Shown in pieces: positions 1-10,571 of a DNA stretch of 64,000 bases (position 1 is the stretch's first letter; every line of letters starts with the position of its first letter). This stretch comes from a cyanobacterium endosymbiont of Epithemia clementina EcSB. Its GTDB lineage: Bacteria > Cyanobacteriota > Cyanobacteriia > Cyanobacteriales > Microcystaceae. A program made the translations under genes and the position numbers. The notes beneath the pieces were generated by a model. It was not told the DNA's origin. It saw only the letters and a list, made by a program, of their open reading frames with translations, and did no database searches. The DNA lies in NCBI RefSeq assembly GCF_029919255.1, contig NZ_CP123991.1, forward strand, positions 1,295,110-1,359,109, in the 5' to 3' direction.

Positions 1-677
1 AAATTGTTTAATGCCCAAGAACTTGCTGCCCCTGTACTACAAATCTCTATGATTAGAGTAGGATCAATTCCTTGCTTTTCTGCCATTTTAATCGCTTCAC
101 ATAAAGCCACCATATGTACAGCACAAAGGGTTTGATTACACATTTTTACTCCCTGTCCGCTCCCTACCAAACCACAATGAATAATAGTTTTTCCCATAGC
201 TTCAAAATAGGGTTTACATGCTTTAAAAGCAGTTATTTCACCCCCTACCATAATGGTTAAAGTTCCCTGCTGCGCCCCAAGGTCTCCCCCTGAAATGGGT
301 GCATCTAAAAAGCGAAAATTTTGGTGTTTCAATTGAGTTCCTAAATGACGAGCGGCATCAGTGCCAATGGTACTGAAATCCACCACTAATCCTCCAGGCT
401 TACCATGGTTAATAACTCCCTCTTCTCCTAGAATCACTTCTTCCACACCGGGAACGTCCCCAACACAAGTAAAGACAAAATCAGCTGATTCTATTGCTTT
501 TTTTATTGACGAGACTATTGTTACCCCTGCTTTTTTTGCTATCCTAACACTAGGGCGACTGGGAGTACGATTCCAACCCTTAACAGCAAATCCCTTACGA
601 GCTAAATTAGCGCTCATAGAAGAGCCCATTAAACCCAGTCCCAAGAAAGCAATTTGTTGTGATCGATCATTAGTCAT
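1..677 (-). CDS. NAD(P)-dependent 3-hydroxyisobutyrate/6-phosphogluconate dehydrogenase family, 3-prime end cut by window
   Basis: The reading frame is open on the minus strand from an ATG at 677 to the window edge, giving about 225 of the usual 290 residues. The start reads MTNDRSQQIAFLGLGLMG, with the Rossmann GxGxMG motif. Further in are DAPISGGDLGAQQGTL, the substrate-binding signature of this family, and GSGQGVKMCNQ, which carries the catalytic lysine. Members reduce or oxidise beta-hydroxyacids or short aldehydes such as glyoxylate or succinic semialdehyde with NAD(P)H. The substrate cannot be told from sequence. The frame shows no stops or frameshifts, so the gene appears functional. 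The missing C-terminus is caused by the window boundary. Confidence 0.88.
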   Translation of the reverse strand, partial: MTNDRSQQIAFLGLGLMGSSMSANLARKGFAVKGWNRTPSRPSVRIAKKAGVTIVSSIKKAIESADFVFTCVGDVPGVEEVILGEEGVINHGKPGGLVVDFSTIGTDAARHLGTQLKHQNFRFLDAPISGGDLGAQQGTLTIMVGGEITAFKACKPYFEAMGKTIIHCGLVGSGQGVKMCNQTLCAVHMVALCEAIKMAEKQGIDPTLIIEICSTGAASSWALNN

Positions 678-1342
678 TGGTGATTAACCCAGTATATACA
701 GTCTTATTTTCTTAAACAATCTCCCTCGACTCTCCTCCTTCCCCATTCTATCCTTTATACCAGAACCTCATAAAGAAAAATATCAGAAATTTCTTCAGTA
801 ACTCCTTGCTCTATCTGGAGAGCGATTAAATGATTTTTCGAAGAAAATCTCAATAATCGCAAACATTCCTACAGAAAATTTAGGTGATAATTTCAGGCTT
901 AATTGAATGACAAATTCTCCTTTTCATCACTGTCTCAAGAAAAGCTTCCGCCACGTCTGTCATTTTATCGATAACTTCTGATCGAATGTGATTGCGCAAC
1001 TTTTGATGACATTGTACTTTGACAAAACAAATCTAAAGGAAGTCTTGAATTCGTAGCACCATTAATAGTTTTAGAGGACTATCTAGGCTGAGGTTTTATG
1101 ATTATTCATTTAACTTAATTAAACCAATAAATTCTAAATTTGATAAAAACTTAACATAATCCTAAAAAGGAAGATAGCTATAATAGACACTCTCTAGACT
1201 ATTTTTCCTTAAAAGTTAATTGATTAACGGAAATTTTTATAAAATATTGTCTTATTAGTGAGCTTAAATTAGATAATACAATTAGAATGAGTCTAAAGCC
1301 GTCGTTAAAAACATCAGTATCAAAGTGATTAGAGTGAGGACT
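678..1342. other. Intergenic region, possible short relic
   Basis: No intact gene is visible in this 0.66 kb. On the minus strand near 880-1030 about 45 codons stay open and end in a normal stop (peptide part EVIDKMTDVAEAFLETVMK). It could be a gene relic or chance; I do not recognise it. Confidence 0.4.
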
Positions 1343-1825
1343 ATGATAAACTTAACCTCTGAAAACACCACAGAAAGAACTCTCCCTGATAATTTTGTTA
1401 GTACCACTAGCACCCATCATGAAGTCATTGAAACGGTAATCAGTAGCCTAGCAGAAAATGAAAGTGCGATGGTTTATCATGATGATCAAGGTTATCTTTG
1501 GAAGTTTCAATATGGAAGTGTGGAAGTATATGTTCAGCTTACTGGGGAAACAGATGATGATTTACTAACAGTTTGGGCAGCAGTATTGCAACTTCCTGCT
1601 GAAGATGAAGAAGGGTTGATGCGAAAATTATTAACTATGAATTGGGAGGAAACCTTAGAAACCAGATTTGGAATTATGAAGGATAAAATTGTTGTCTTAA
1701 GCCAACGCTCTGTAGCTGACTTATCCCCAGAAGAAATTTCTCGTGCTATTACTTTATCGGCTACTATTGCTAATGATAATGATGAACTTTTGCGAGAAAA
1801 ATTTGGTGGACGTTCTATTAATTAG
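1343..1825 (+). CDS. YbjN domain-containing protein
   Basis: About 160 residues with the alpha/beta pattern of the YbjN (type III secretion chaperone-like) fold that is widespread in cyanobacteria. A central stretch VYHDDQGYLWKFQYGSVEV is followed by the family's LLTVWAAVLQLP and LLTMNWEETLETRFGI segments. The ATG at 1343 is chosen because GAGTGAGG lies just upstream; a GTG at 1325 would add six residues. No catalytic residues are known for the family, and its role in cyanobacteria is undefined. E. coli YbjN has been linked to stress and motility regulation, which may not apply here. The gene stands alone between long non-coding stretches. Confidence 0.8.
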   Translation: MINLTSENTTERTLPDNFVSTTSTHHEVIETVISSLAENESAMVYHDDQGYLWKFQYGSVEVYVQLTGETDDDLLTVWAAVLQLPAEDEEGLMRKLLTMNWEETLETRFGIMKDKIVVLSQRSVADLSPEEISRAITLSATIANDNDELLREKFGGRSIN

Positions 1826-3413
1826 AATTTTATTTAATCACAAAACATAGTCAAACAAACTACTATTGGTTCTACCGAGATTGTCATGTATAATTATTGA
1901 CGCTAATGTCTTAAAAACTTGATTTAAAAATAGTTTTGGGTTCTAAATAGTTTGCTTGTTATTAACGTTAAACGTTATCGGCAAATCAAACTGTGTTTTG
2001 GTCTGGCAGGTTTTTACTGTCCTAGGTTTGGTAAAGCCCTATTATTTTAATGCCTGCTATTTTCGTGGTGAGTAATATATAAAAGTATTAAAAAGTGAGA
2101 ATAATAACAAATGTCCCCAGTCTATGCTACTTGATTAGATCAAAACAAATAATAGAAGGTCAACTATAGTCTATATTTAACAAATTCGATAATTAAAGAC
2201 TCAGATGACTCATGAGGAATTGGTTTATTTACCAATATGAGGCAGAGGTCGTCATGAACGTTGGCAACATTTTCCACTTATAAAAACACTGATTATTTTC
2301 AATAAAGATAGAGATGATATACTCTTTTATATAGAAAAACAACTTGCCAAACTACTAACTTGACACTACTGACTCTATTGAAAGATTTAAGAGAAGAATG
2401 GAATCTGTGAATCGGTACAGTATAACTATCCAATAGTTATCTAAATATCAGTTATACTCATTGATAATTTTCAAGTTTTCTGAGCTGGTTATAATGCCCT
2501 GTACTTATATAAAACTCGCTCTGAAGTTATTTCTCATAAGAAATAAACAACTAAAGTATGGATGTTGGAAGAATTAAGTGCGAGTTTTTATTACTTAATA
2601 AAGATTAAAAGTTATTCTTAAATAGAGCTCGAAGCATCCCCGATATATAACAGAGTAAAATCAATATTGTTTATCAGATTTTTGGTATATAAATTTTTTT
2701 AAAATTATCGATATAATGATAGTCTAATCAATCTAAATACAAGAAATTATGAGCTAATTACCGAAAGATATTCTAGTTAGAATAAATAAAAGTAAATAAA
2801 TATAACCTACGGAGATTTTAATCTATTTTTAATAGTGATAGAGTCACTATTAAACCTATTAATTTAGCTATTTTTACTGTAAAACAAGTTGTATAACCTG
2901 AGTTATTTTACAAACAAAAAGCTCTATTTTTAGAGCAAGATAATGTTATTAATCATAAGCAATTACTACTATTTTAATCACTTTTAATTCTTTTCATATA
3001 GTATAAATAACATAAAAATTGATCATTTATTGGCAGGATTTTTTATCCAGCCTATGTTTTTTGTACTACTAAAAAATTTTGAAAACAAGTTGAATAGTAT
3101 CTAGTTTACCTTTAATTGTATAATCAAAAACATCAAATATTTATCCATCAATTCCCTTTATACAAACATATTAAATGACTGCAATATAGCCTTTAAATAC
3201 ATCCAAAGGATGATGAGCATAAGTAATAGTAATTATCTGATACTTTAGATATTCAAAGAATTAAATATAAAAAACCTCTGAGATCTCGACATAATATAAA
3301 GTAAACTTAAAGCAAACATTATTTGTTATCAACATCTATCTTTTAAAATTTAATTTTTATTTTTTTTAAAATGTTTCCTCTTCAAAAAGAATTCAGCGGC
3401 TGCTTCCATAAAA

Positions 3414-3445
3414 TTATAGGAATATATTATAGGAATATATTATAG
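3414..3445. repeat. Short tandem repeat
   Basis: Two exact 13-bp copies of TTATAGGAATATA (3414-3426 and 3427-3439) are followed by a partial third copy. The repeat lies in non-coding DNA. It probably reflects slippage and has no evident function. Confidence 0.85.
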
Positions 3446-3920
3446 ATTGTTTATCTAAAATAAACAATCCCTATGCACAATGAACAATTATTATTTTTTA
3501 AATGATTCAAATTTAATTGAATTTTCAATAAGTACTCTATTTGTCACAACAAATCAAGATGATCTTCGTCTAACTTTTCAAAAAAAAACACGACATAATC
3601 TCATTAGAGAATAATCTACCGTGGTTGAATCACAAATAATGGCTCTAAACAACTATTATCATTAAGTCTTCCGTGTCAGTATTAATTATTTTCAGGAGAC
3701 TCAATCAATAAAATTACTAGTGATTACCTAAAAAAAATAGTTTACTAGTCAAGATATTACCTTGGATTATACTTAACAAAAAAATCAATATAAATAACTC
3801 TAAACAAGTAATTATAGTTAATTCTTGGCAAGAGAACGGGCAAGTTCTTACTTTGTAAGAACTTGTAGATTTTTTTACAAATTAAAATCTAGAAAAATAT
3901 ATTTTTACCAAAAAATTCAC

Positions 3921-3990
3921 CTTGACAGTCCACACATCTTACACAAGTTAAGTCTTGACTTAACTTGTGTAAGATGTGTGGACTGTCAAG
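3921..3990 (+). repeat. Perfect inverted repeat, 34-bp arms
   Basis: The left arm 3921-3954 begins CTTGACAGTCCACACATC. It is the exact reverse complement of 3957-3990, with a two-base loop TT. On the plus strand the right arm is followed by TTTTT, so it could terminate transcription. However, no intact gene lies upstream on that strand for two kilobases. It is the longest perfect hairpin I found in the window. Confidence 0.95.
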
Positions 3991-4368
3991 TTTTTAGAGC
4001 AAACTGGGACCGTTCACAGTACTAAAAGCAAGAAATAGAAAGTGCATTTTAACTTTTGATTAGAAATTCTTCTTTTACATCTATTTTGCTAAAAAGTTAG
4101 TTAAAATAATAGAGAGGATATTTCAGTTAAAATTAACATTTTTATGATTAATCCTTCTAAACAAGTTCGACCCTACATAAGTTCTGAATTACGGTAAATA
4201 CTTTTCGATTAAAATTAGACTAGAGCTCATACTTTGACCTCAGTGTTACACCATAAATGTTAGACCATGAGCTATTATCTATAAATTGAGGGTTAACCGT
4301 CAAACCAAAGAAAACTTTATTGTATTCTGGCTATCCTCCGGGAGCCAAAATTCCAACTTATGGACACA

Positions 4369-5319
4369 ATGACTAGCGATAAAATCCGATTACGTAACGA
4401 ATTTATTAATACACAGGTCATCACTCGCAATACAGGTAAAAAGTTAGGTGTTGTCAAGGAAGTCTTAGTAGATATAGACCAACGAGAAGTAATTGCCCTA
4501 GGATTACGAGACAATGTGCTTTCATTGTCGGGAATGCCCCGATATATGTATCTTTCTAGTAGTCATCAGATCGGAGATGTCGTCCTGGTCGAAGATGAAG
4601 ACGTGATTAAAACTGTCGATATTGATGCTCACTCTCGTGTTGTTAACTGCGAAGTAATCACTGAGACAGGAGAACCGTTAGGACGAGTTCGGGACTTCGA
4701 GTTTAATCTTGAAACCGGGAAAGTGTCTTCTATTATTATTGCTTCTCTTGGACTGCCACATATTCCTGACCGATTAATTAGTACTTACGAACTTTCTATT
4801 GAACAAGTAATCAGTAGTGGTCCTAATCGTCTAATTGTTTTTGAAGGGGCAGAAGAGCAATTAGTTCAAATAACTGTAGGAGTTCTGGAAAGGTTAGGCA
4901 TTGGCCGTCCTCCCTGGGAAAAAGAAGAAGAAGATATTTACTATCCTCCCACAACTCGACCGGAGAACCAACTTGGAACCGGAATTCCCGTGCGGACTCA
5001 TACTCCTTTCCAAGAACGACACTCAGTAACGGAAGAACGGTGGGATGAGGATACCTGGGAGCAGCCCATCGCCACTTCCCCCCCAAAAAGACAAACTGAA
5101 TCTATCTGCTACGAAGAATTAGAAGAGGATAACTGGGGAGAAGTCAGGGCAGAACGGACAGCTCGTTACGAACTACCACGGCAAGAAAGAGAGCATGAAT
5201 ACGATGAAGTTCGGAAAGATGTTTGGGACGATGATGTTGAACTCGAACCTTATAACCCTCCTCGTGTCAACATTCCTCAAAAGCAGAAACAACCTGAATA
5301 CTACGAAGAAGAGGCTTAA
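4369..5319 (+). CDS. PRC-barrel domain protein with acidic tail
   Basis: Two PRC-barrel units are visible. The first covers roughly residues 1-80 (RNEFINTQVITRNTGKKLGV, with EVIALGLRDN) and the second about 85-165 (RVVNCEVITETGEPLGRVRD). PRC barrels occur in ribosome maturation factor RimM and in the photosynthetic reaction centre H subunit. In cyanobacteria this stand-alone form is conserved but of unknown function. The C-terminal 130 residues are highly charged and contain three loosely repeated acidic Trp motifs (DEDTWEQ, EEDNWGE, RKDVWDDD) that may serve as a docking tail. An ATG at 4360 is an alternative start three codons earlier. No clear ribosome binding site favours either. Confidence 0.82.
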   Translation: MTSDKIRLRNEFINTQVITRNTGKKLGVVKEVLVDIDQREVIALGLRDNVLSLSGMPRYMYLSSSHQIGDVVLVEDEDVIKTVDIDAHSRVVNCEVITETGEPLGRVRDFEFNLETGKVSSIIIASLGLPHIPDRLISTYELSIEQVISSGPNRLIVFEGAEEQLVQITVGVLERLGIGRPPWEKEEEDIYYPPTTRPENQLGTGIPVRTHTPFQERHSVTEERWDEDTWEQPIATSPPKRQTESICYEELEEDNWGEVRAERTARYELPRQEREHEYDEVRKDVWDDDVELEPYNPPRVNIPQKQKQPEYYEEEA

Positions 5320-5485
5320 GAAAAGTCGGAAGTCAGTAGGGGATCGGCAAACTTATCTATCACTGTTGAAATTCTTTACGTTTTGACAAACTGTGCTAGT
5401 ATTTTTTGTGATCGACTGAAGAATTAAAATTTTTCGTTCTGAAATCTATTTTAAGTCAAAACTTGGTGTAGGAGTGTCCAGGAGA

Positions 5486-6556
5486 ATGTCAGACGCACAA
5501 TTGACCCGAAAAAGACCACGAAATCCCTTTGATTCCATTCGCATCGGTGTGATTGGGGTAGGCAACATGGGTCAACACCATACTCGTGTTTTTAGCTTAC
5601 TCAAAGATGTAGAATTTGTTGGTGTTTCCGATGTCAACGTTGAACGAGGTTTAGATACCGCTAGTAAATATCGAGTTCGTTTTTTTGAAAATTATCATGA
5701 CTTACTGCCCCATGTTGATGCTGTCTGTATTGCCGTGCCGACACGGTTGCATCACTCAGTAGGAATGGACTGTCTCAAAGCCGGGGTTCATACCCTTATT
5801 GAAAAACCCATTGCGGCAAGTATTGCTGAAGCTGAATCGTTAGTTAATGCGGCAGCTGAATCTAATGGGATTCTACAAGTGGGACATATAGAACGATTTA
5901 ACCCAGCCTTCCTAGAGTTAAGTAAAGTCCTTAAAACTGAGGAGTTACTGGCCTTAGAAGCCCATCGCATGAGTCCATATTCTCAACGGGCAAACGATGT
6001 TTCTGTAGTTTTAGATCTGATGATCCACGACATTGACTTGTTACTTGAGCTGGTGGGTGATCGCGTGGTTAAATTAACTGCTAGTGGTAGCCGTGCCGCC
6101 AATTCAGGATATCTAGATTATGTTACCGCCACCTTAGGATTTGCTAATGGCATTGTCGCTACCTTGACTGCTAGCAAAGTAACCCACCGCAAAATTCGCC
6201 GTCTAGCAGCACATTGTGAAAATAGCCTAACAGAAGCGGATTTTCTGAACAATGAAATTCTAATCCATCGTCAGACCACGGCCAATTACACTAGTGATTA
6301 CGGTCAGGTTCTCTATCGTCAAGATGGACTCATCGAAAAAGTCTATACCAGCAATATTGAACCTCTCCATGCAGAGTTGGAGCATTTTGTTCACTGTGTC
6401 AGAGGCGGTGATCAACCTTCTGTGGGGGGAGAGCAGGCTCTCAAGGCTTTGCGTCTAGCAAGTTTAATTGAGCAAATCGCCCTTGATGGTCAAGTGTGGC
6501 AACAATCTGACCAGATCTACCAAGAGTTACATCATTTAGGAATTAGTGTTTCTTAA
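5486..6556 (+). CDS. Gfo/Idh/MocA family oxidoreductase
   Basis: The N-terminal Rossmann domain shows IGVIGVGNMGQHHTRVF (GxGxxG), and the family motif EKP is present in HTLIEKPIA near residue 105. The C-terminal alpha/beta domain contains HDIDLLLELVGD, in which the aspartate and histidine are typical catalytic positions. Enzymes of this family oxidise or reduce sugars and related polyols with NAD(P); bilin reductases also belong to it. The substrate is unknown here. Length (about 356) is normal and the frame is intact. ATG 5486 follows GGAG very closely; GTG at 5474 is an alternative start. An imperfect hairpin and T-rich stretch after the stop (6576-6616) probably ends transcription. Confidence 0.85.
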   Translation: MSDAQLTRKRPRNPFDSIRIGVIGVGNMGQHHTRVFSLLKDVEFVGVSDVNVERGLDTASKYRVRFFENYHDLLPHVDAVCIAVPTRLHHSVGMDCLKAGVHTLIEKPIAASIAEAESLVNAAAESNGILQVGHIERFNPAFLELSKVLKTEELLALEAHRMSPYSQRANDVSVVLDLMIHDIDLLLELVGDRVVKLTASGSRAANSGYLDYVTATLGFANGIVATLTASKVTHRKIRRLAAHCENSLTEADFLNNEILIHRQTTANYTSDYGQVLYRQDGLIEKVYTSNIEPLHAELEHFVHCVRGGDQPSVGGEQALKALRLASLIEQIALDGQVWQQSDQIYQELHHLGISVS

Positions 6557-6575
6557 ATGAGTATTAAGTTACTCA

Positions 6576-6603
6576 GTAGGGGTCAACAACTGTTAACTCC
6601 TAC
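6576..6603 (+). terminator. Probable Rho-independent terminator of the Gfo/Idh/MocA gene
   Basis: GTAGGGGTCAAC pairs with GTTAACTCCTAC with two mismatches, and CTTTTT follows within ten bases. It lies 20 bases after the stop codon. Confidence 0.6.
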
Positions 6604-6655
6604 ATTAGTCTTTTTGCTGATACTTTTATGTAATCGTACCCTATAAAAAATACAG

Positions 6656-7075
6656 TTATTGAACTGTCGATTGAATTTCAAGGAAACTCAAAACAAATAA
6701 ACAATAAGTGCACAGTTGGCCTGTAGCAAACATCAGTGATCTCCCCAAAGGCAAATTGACAATGTAAAAAAAAGAATACAATAAACGTGCTACGACAAAT
6801 GTAATGGCCGCATAACTAGCTAAAGCTGAATCTACTCCCGTTACATAAGCTATTGATGCTGCACTAGCATAAATCATAAAAGTTTCGAAAGCATTCTGAT
6901 GAGCCCAGGTAGCTCGTTGACCATAGGGGGGTAATTTCTCCAGCATAGCACGGGGACTAGAGCGATTATATCCAATTTGGAAGCGGGCATATCCTACCGC
7001 CAAAAAAGGAACATAAATCAAGATTGACGTGACAAAAATTGAATACAGAACAATGGCACCAACTGACCAATTCAT
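6656..7075 (-). CDS. MAPEG family membrane protein
   Basis: 139 residues with four hydrophobic helices. The MAPEG signature is seen in RATWAHQNAFETFMIYASA around residues 54-72. The family includes microsomal glutathione transferases and eicosanoid synthases; bacterial members are small glutathione-linked membrane proteins whose substrates are mostly unknown. The gene starts at ATG 7075 and lies convergent to the oxidoreductase at 5486. Length is normal and there are no disruptions. Confidence 0.85.
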   Translation of the reverse strand: MNWSVGAIVLYSIFVTSILIYVPFLAVGYARFQIGYNRSSPRAMLEKLPPYGQRATWAHQNAFETFMIYASAASIAYVTGVDSALASYAAITFVVARLLYSFFYIVNLPLGRSLMFATGQLCTYCLFVLSFLEIQSTVQ

Positions 7076-7235
7076 AAATTACTCGGAGTTTTGTTTAATT
7101 AATATACCCTGTTGCCGAACCGTTTCGAGAAGATCTTTGTCATAATTTTTAGCCCACTCTAGTCAAATCTTCGCTAACCTATTAGCTAGAGTTACTTTTC
7201 TAACCTGTTCAATTTCAAGCCAGGAGCCAAGTTCA

Positions 7236-7373
7236 ATGTCAGACCTTAATCGCGGCATTATGAAGTTCGACGGAGCCGATAAGCCCGTTCTCGTCGCCAT
7301 TTCTACCTTCTTAGTTCTTGGAGCAATTATAGGATTAATTTTGTGGGCGTTCAAAGTCGCTTATATTGCTTAA
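7236..7373 (+). CDS. Small single-pass membrane protein, 45 residues
   Basis: An ATG at 7236 preceded by AGGAG at good spacing opens a 45-codon frame ending in TAA at 7371. The peptide begins MSDLNRGIMKFDGADKP. One transmembrane helix follows (VLVAISTFLVLGAIIGLILW) with a short FKVAYIA tail. The sequence looks conserved in style: a polar N-terminus rich in G and D, then a single helix, as in small photosystem or cytochrome subunits. I cannot match it to a named subunit. Its GC content is higher than that of the surrounding DNA, as expected of a selected gene. A 63-residue opposite-strand frame here is a shadow. Confidence 0.7.
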   Translation: MSDLNRGIMKFDGADKPVLVAISTFLVLGAIIGLILWAFKVAYIA

Positions 7374-7464
7374 ATTAACCTAAATTAATGACTGGGTTAT
7401 CCATCATTTTTTAAATTGGTCCAAACGACTCTTAAGGTTTTCAGAACATATATACTATTTCTGA

Positions 7465-8619
<1,155 letters not shown>

Positions 8620-8688
8620 ATCAACTTTCTCAGAAAAAAATTGCATATTGAAAATAGCTGTGCTAAAATTCTTAATCGTGGTGCAAAT

Positions 8689-8773
8689 GGGTCGGTGCCC
8701 GAGTGGTTAATGGGGGCGGACTGTAAATCCGCTGGCTATGCCTACGCTGGTTCAAATCCAGCTCGGCCCACCA
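8689..8773 (+). tRNA. tRNA-Tyr (anticodon GTA)
   Basis: The acceptor strand GGGTCGG pairs with TCGGCCC. The anticodon loop CTGTAAA between GCGGA and TCCGC gives GTA. A long variable arm follows, and GGTTCAAATCC is the T-loop. The CCA end is encoded (8771-8773). Confidence 0.95.
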
Positions 8774-8852
8774 CGATGCTTTTCAAGGTTCTCTATTCTG
8801 CACAAACCTTATATAGGGTAGAAAGTAGAGGTTTTTGAACGATTTAAATATT

Positions 8853-8924
8853 GCCTTTGTAGCTCAGTGGTAGAGCACACCCTTGGTAAGGGTGAGGTCA
8901 CGAGTTCAATCCTCGTCAAAGGCT
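8853..8924 (+). tRNA. tRNA-Thr (anticodon GGT)
   Basis: GCCTTTG at the 5-prime end pairs with CAAAGGC. The anticodon stem CACCC/GGGTG encloses TTGGTAA, giving GGT. The T-loop GAGTTCAATCC is present. CCA is not encoded. It sits 79 bases after tRNA-Tyr on the same strand, so the two are probably co-transcribed. Confidence 0.95.
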
Positions 8925-8927
8925 CTT

Positions 8928-9560
8928 AGACTGTCTTGGGCTACAACATAATTTTTAGCTCTTGTCATATCGTGAAACATCTTAAGGGTTAGCAATTTTA
9001 ATAGGAGATGTTCGAATAATTTTTCCTTAAGCATCAGCAATATAATAATGGAAATAGAGAATTTTAAAGAAAGAATAATGATGAAAATGCAATTGTCCCG
9101 TAGCTATCTGATCTGGGATAGGCTGTCGTCGACCGGGTTGTTTGTTCTTTAAAGTCCCATGCCGCTAAAGTGTCTAAAACTTTAGTGCTTTATTTGATAA
9201 GGTAAACCAATTTCATCTAAGGGAAATAGTTTACCACCATGAATAACAATATTAGTATTAGAATAATTTTTAAACTTTAATCCTGATAATTTTTTTTCTC
9301 AAAATATCTAATATGCAAGTCCGCAAGTTTAAATACAGCAATTTTTATAAATAACTTTTCTATTATAGATACCATGTAATATTCCACCTCCTTCTACAGG
9401 AAGGATATAAAACTTAGGTTTAAACCTAGATTTAGGTCTATTACGGACATATATTCCTTTTGATACAAAGTAAATTTTCTCGGCAACGTTTAAGTTACTC
9501 AAATTAACTCCGTTAAATACTAGTGCATTTATTTTCTTTAATTTAAATTGCTCTTGAAAT
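8928..9560 (-). pseudogene. Carotenoid oxygenase (RPE65 family) relic
   Basis: Minus-strand fragments in shifting frames match the N-terminal half of carotenoid cleavage oxygenases in order. GIYVRNRPKSRF corresponds to the family's GxYLRNGPNPxF. LPVEGGGILHGIY corresponds to FDGDGMLHGIY, NTNIVIHGGKLFPLDEIGLP to NTNVVYHxGKLLALWExGxP, and FHYYIADA and MFHDMTRAKNYVV to the later YYVxDA and MMHDFAITENYVV. Several stops and frame changes interrupt it, and the second half is missing because it abuts tRNA-Thr. The parent enzyme cleaves apocarotenoids to retinal-like products. Its loss fits a lineage shedding pigment metabolism. Confidence 0.85.
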
Positions 9561-10571
9561 TAATTTTAATTAAAGTAATATACTAGTTATTTTAGTTTTT
9601 ATATAAATCACATTTTTGAAAAAATTACGTATATATTAATCGCTTTCTATTTATCTTCTTCTAGATTAATAGTCGCTAAGATAAAAGTTCCTCTGATGGC
9701 ATAAAATATTTCATGATAAAAATGGGGGCTAAAAATATTAGATCAAAGAAATTTTAAATAAACAAGAAAATTAAAATTCATCAATAGGATAAAATTTGTC
9801 TTAAAAATCATATAAGTATTTTGTAGGTTTTTCTACTACTTGACAAGTACAAAATACAAACTATTTAATTATTTTACCTTCTTAAGGGTAAATTTATAAT
9901 GAGTTAACAGTAACGAGAAAATATAAAATCTTAATAAGTTAAATGCAGTTAATTAGCACCGAGAGCAGATTTGGAAATCATGAAAGTTAGGATGTACTAA
10001 TTTTTTCTCCAGATAGGATTAATTTTTTTTATTTTTAACTTACATTTAAGAGGCTTCTAAAATACCTATAATGTTGCCAATGATAAAGTTATGACAACAA
10101 AATAAAACTTATTAGTTATATAGTACTAACTATAGTCCAGAAAATTTATCACTTAGTAAAATACTGCATCTAATTTGGTTAGGGCTGTCTGCACATTATA
10201 AATTACTTTAGACTGGGCAACAAGTTACTTTTATAATAGTAGGAATTAAATCTAGATCTAGTCAAGAACGCTTTTAAGATTTAGAAATCTTTAGCAGACA
10301 AATTTAGATAAAGTGAGTATCATAATTTCTTTATATTTAAGATGAATCAGAAACCTATTATTGATTTGAAGAAAATTTAATAGTTTTTTTTGACTGGGAT
10401 GAACTGCTAATTTTTAGAAAAGAAGACTTAGTGACCTTTCCGATAGAAAGGTCTTGTTTTTAGAAAATTCATAGTGACATCAGAAAAAACCTTACCATTT
10501 TCGATAATCGTAAGGTTAGGGCAAATATTATCTGCCTTATTCTGTCGTTAAAATTAAGCAATAATAAAATT
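9561..10571. other. Non-coding region with unidentified relic
   Basis: No intact gene is visible. On the plus strand near 10150-10300 the fragments HLIWLGLSAHYKLL and GQQVTFIIVGIKSRSSQERF are separated by a stop and look like a decayed protein I do not recognise. A strong hairpin at 10433-10453 follows. Confidence 0.45.
10433..10453 (+). terminator. Hairpin with T tract
   Basis: GACCTTTC and GAAAGGTC form an 8-bp stem with a five-base loop, followed by TTGTTTTT. It may have ended the decayed plus-strand gene upstream. Confidence 0.6.

Larger units (their letters stand above)
1826..4368. other. 2.5 kb AT-rich non-coding region with probable decayed gene
   Basis: No intact gene is seen. On the plus strand around 2200-2640, fragments in changing frames (RHERWQHFPLIKTLIIF, FYIEKQLAKLL, NALYLYKTRSEVISH, KVWMLEELSASFYY) look like a frameshifted protein I cannot name. 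A 13-bp unit (TTATAGGAATATA) is repeated 2.5 times at 3414-3445. A 10-bp-arm hairpin lies at 2829-2853, and a very long perfect hairpin at 3921-3990 is listed separately. Confidence 0.5.

Noticed and set aside
361-687. 108-codon plus-strand frame
   Set aside because: It lies antisense to the 3-hydroxyisobutyrate-dehydrogenase-like gene, whose motifs are on the other strand; a shadow.
3414-3445. CRISPR-like repeat
   Set aside because: The 13-bp units are directly adjacent with no spacers; a slippage repeat. No cas genes are seen.
3825-4025. 66-codon plus-strand frame over the 34-bp-arm hairpin
   Set aside because: The peptide is made of hairpin arms and AT-rich DNA, with no family signal.
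4823-5086. 87-codon minus-strand frame in the PRC-barrel gene
   Set aside because: Shadow of the acidic tail coding region with no start signal or family resemblance.
7163-7354. 63-codon minus-strand frame
   Set aside because: Antisense to the 45-residue membrane protein, which has a better start and composition.
8641-8838. 65-codon frame over tRNA-Tyr
   Set aside because: The conserved sequence is the tRNA itself, and the frame has no ribosome binding site.
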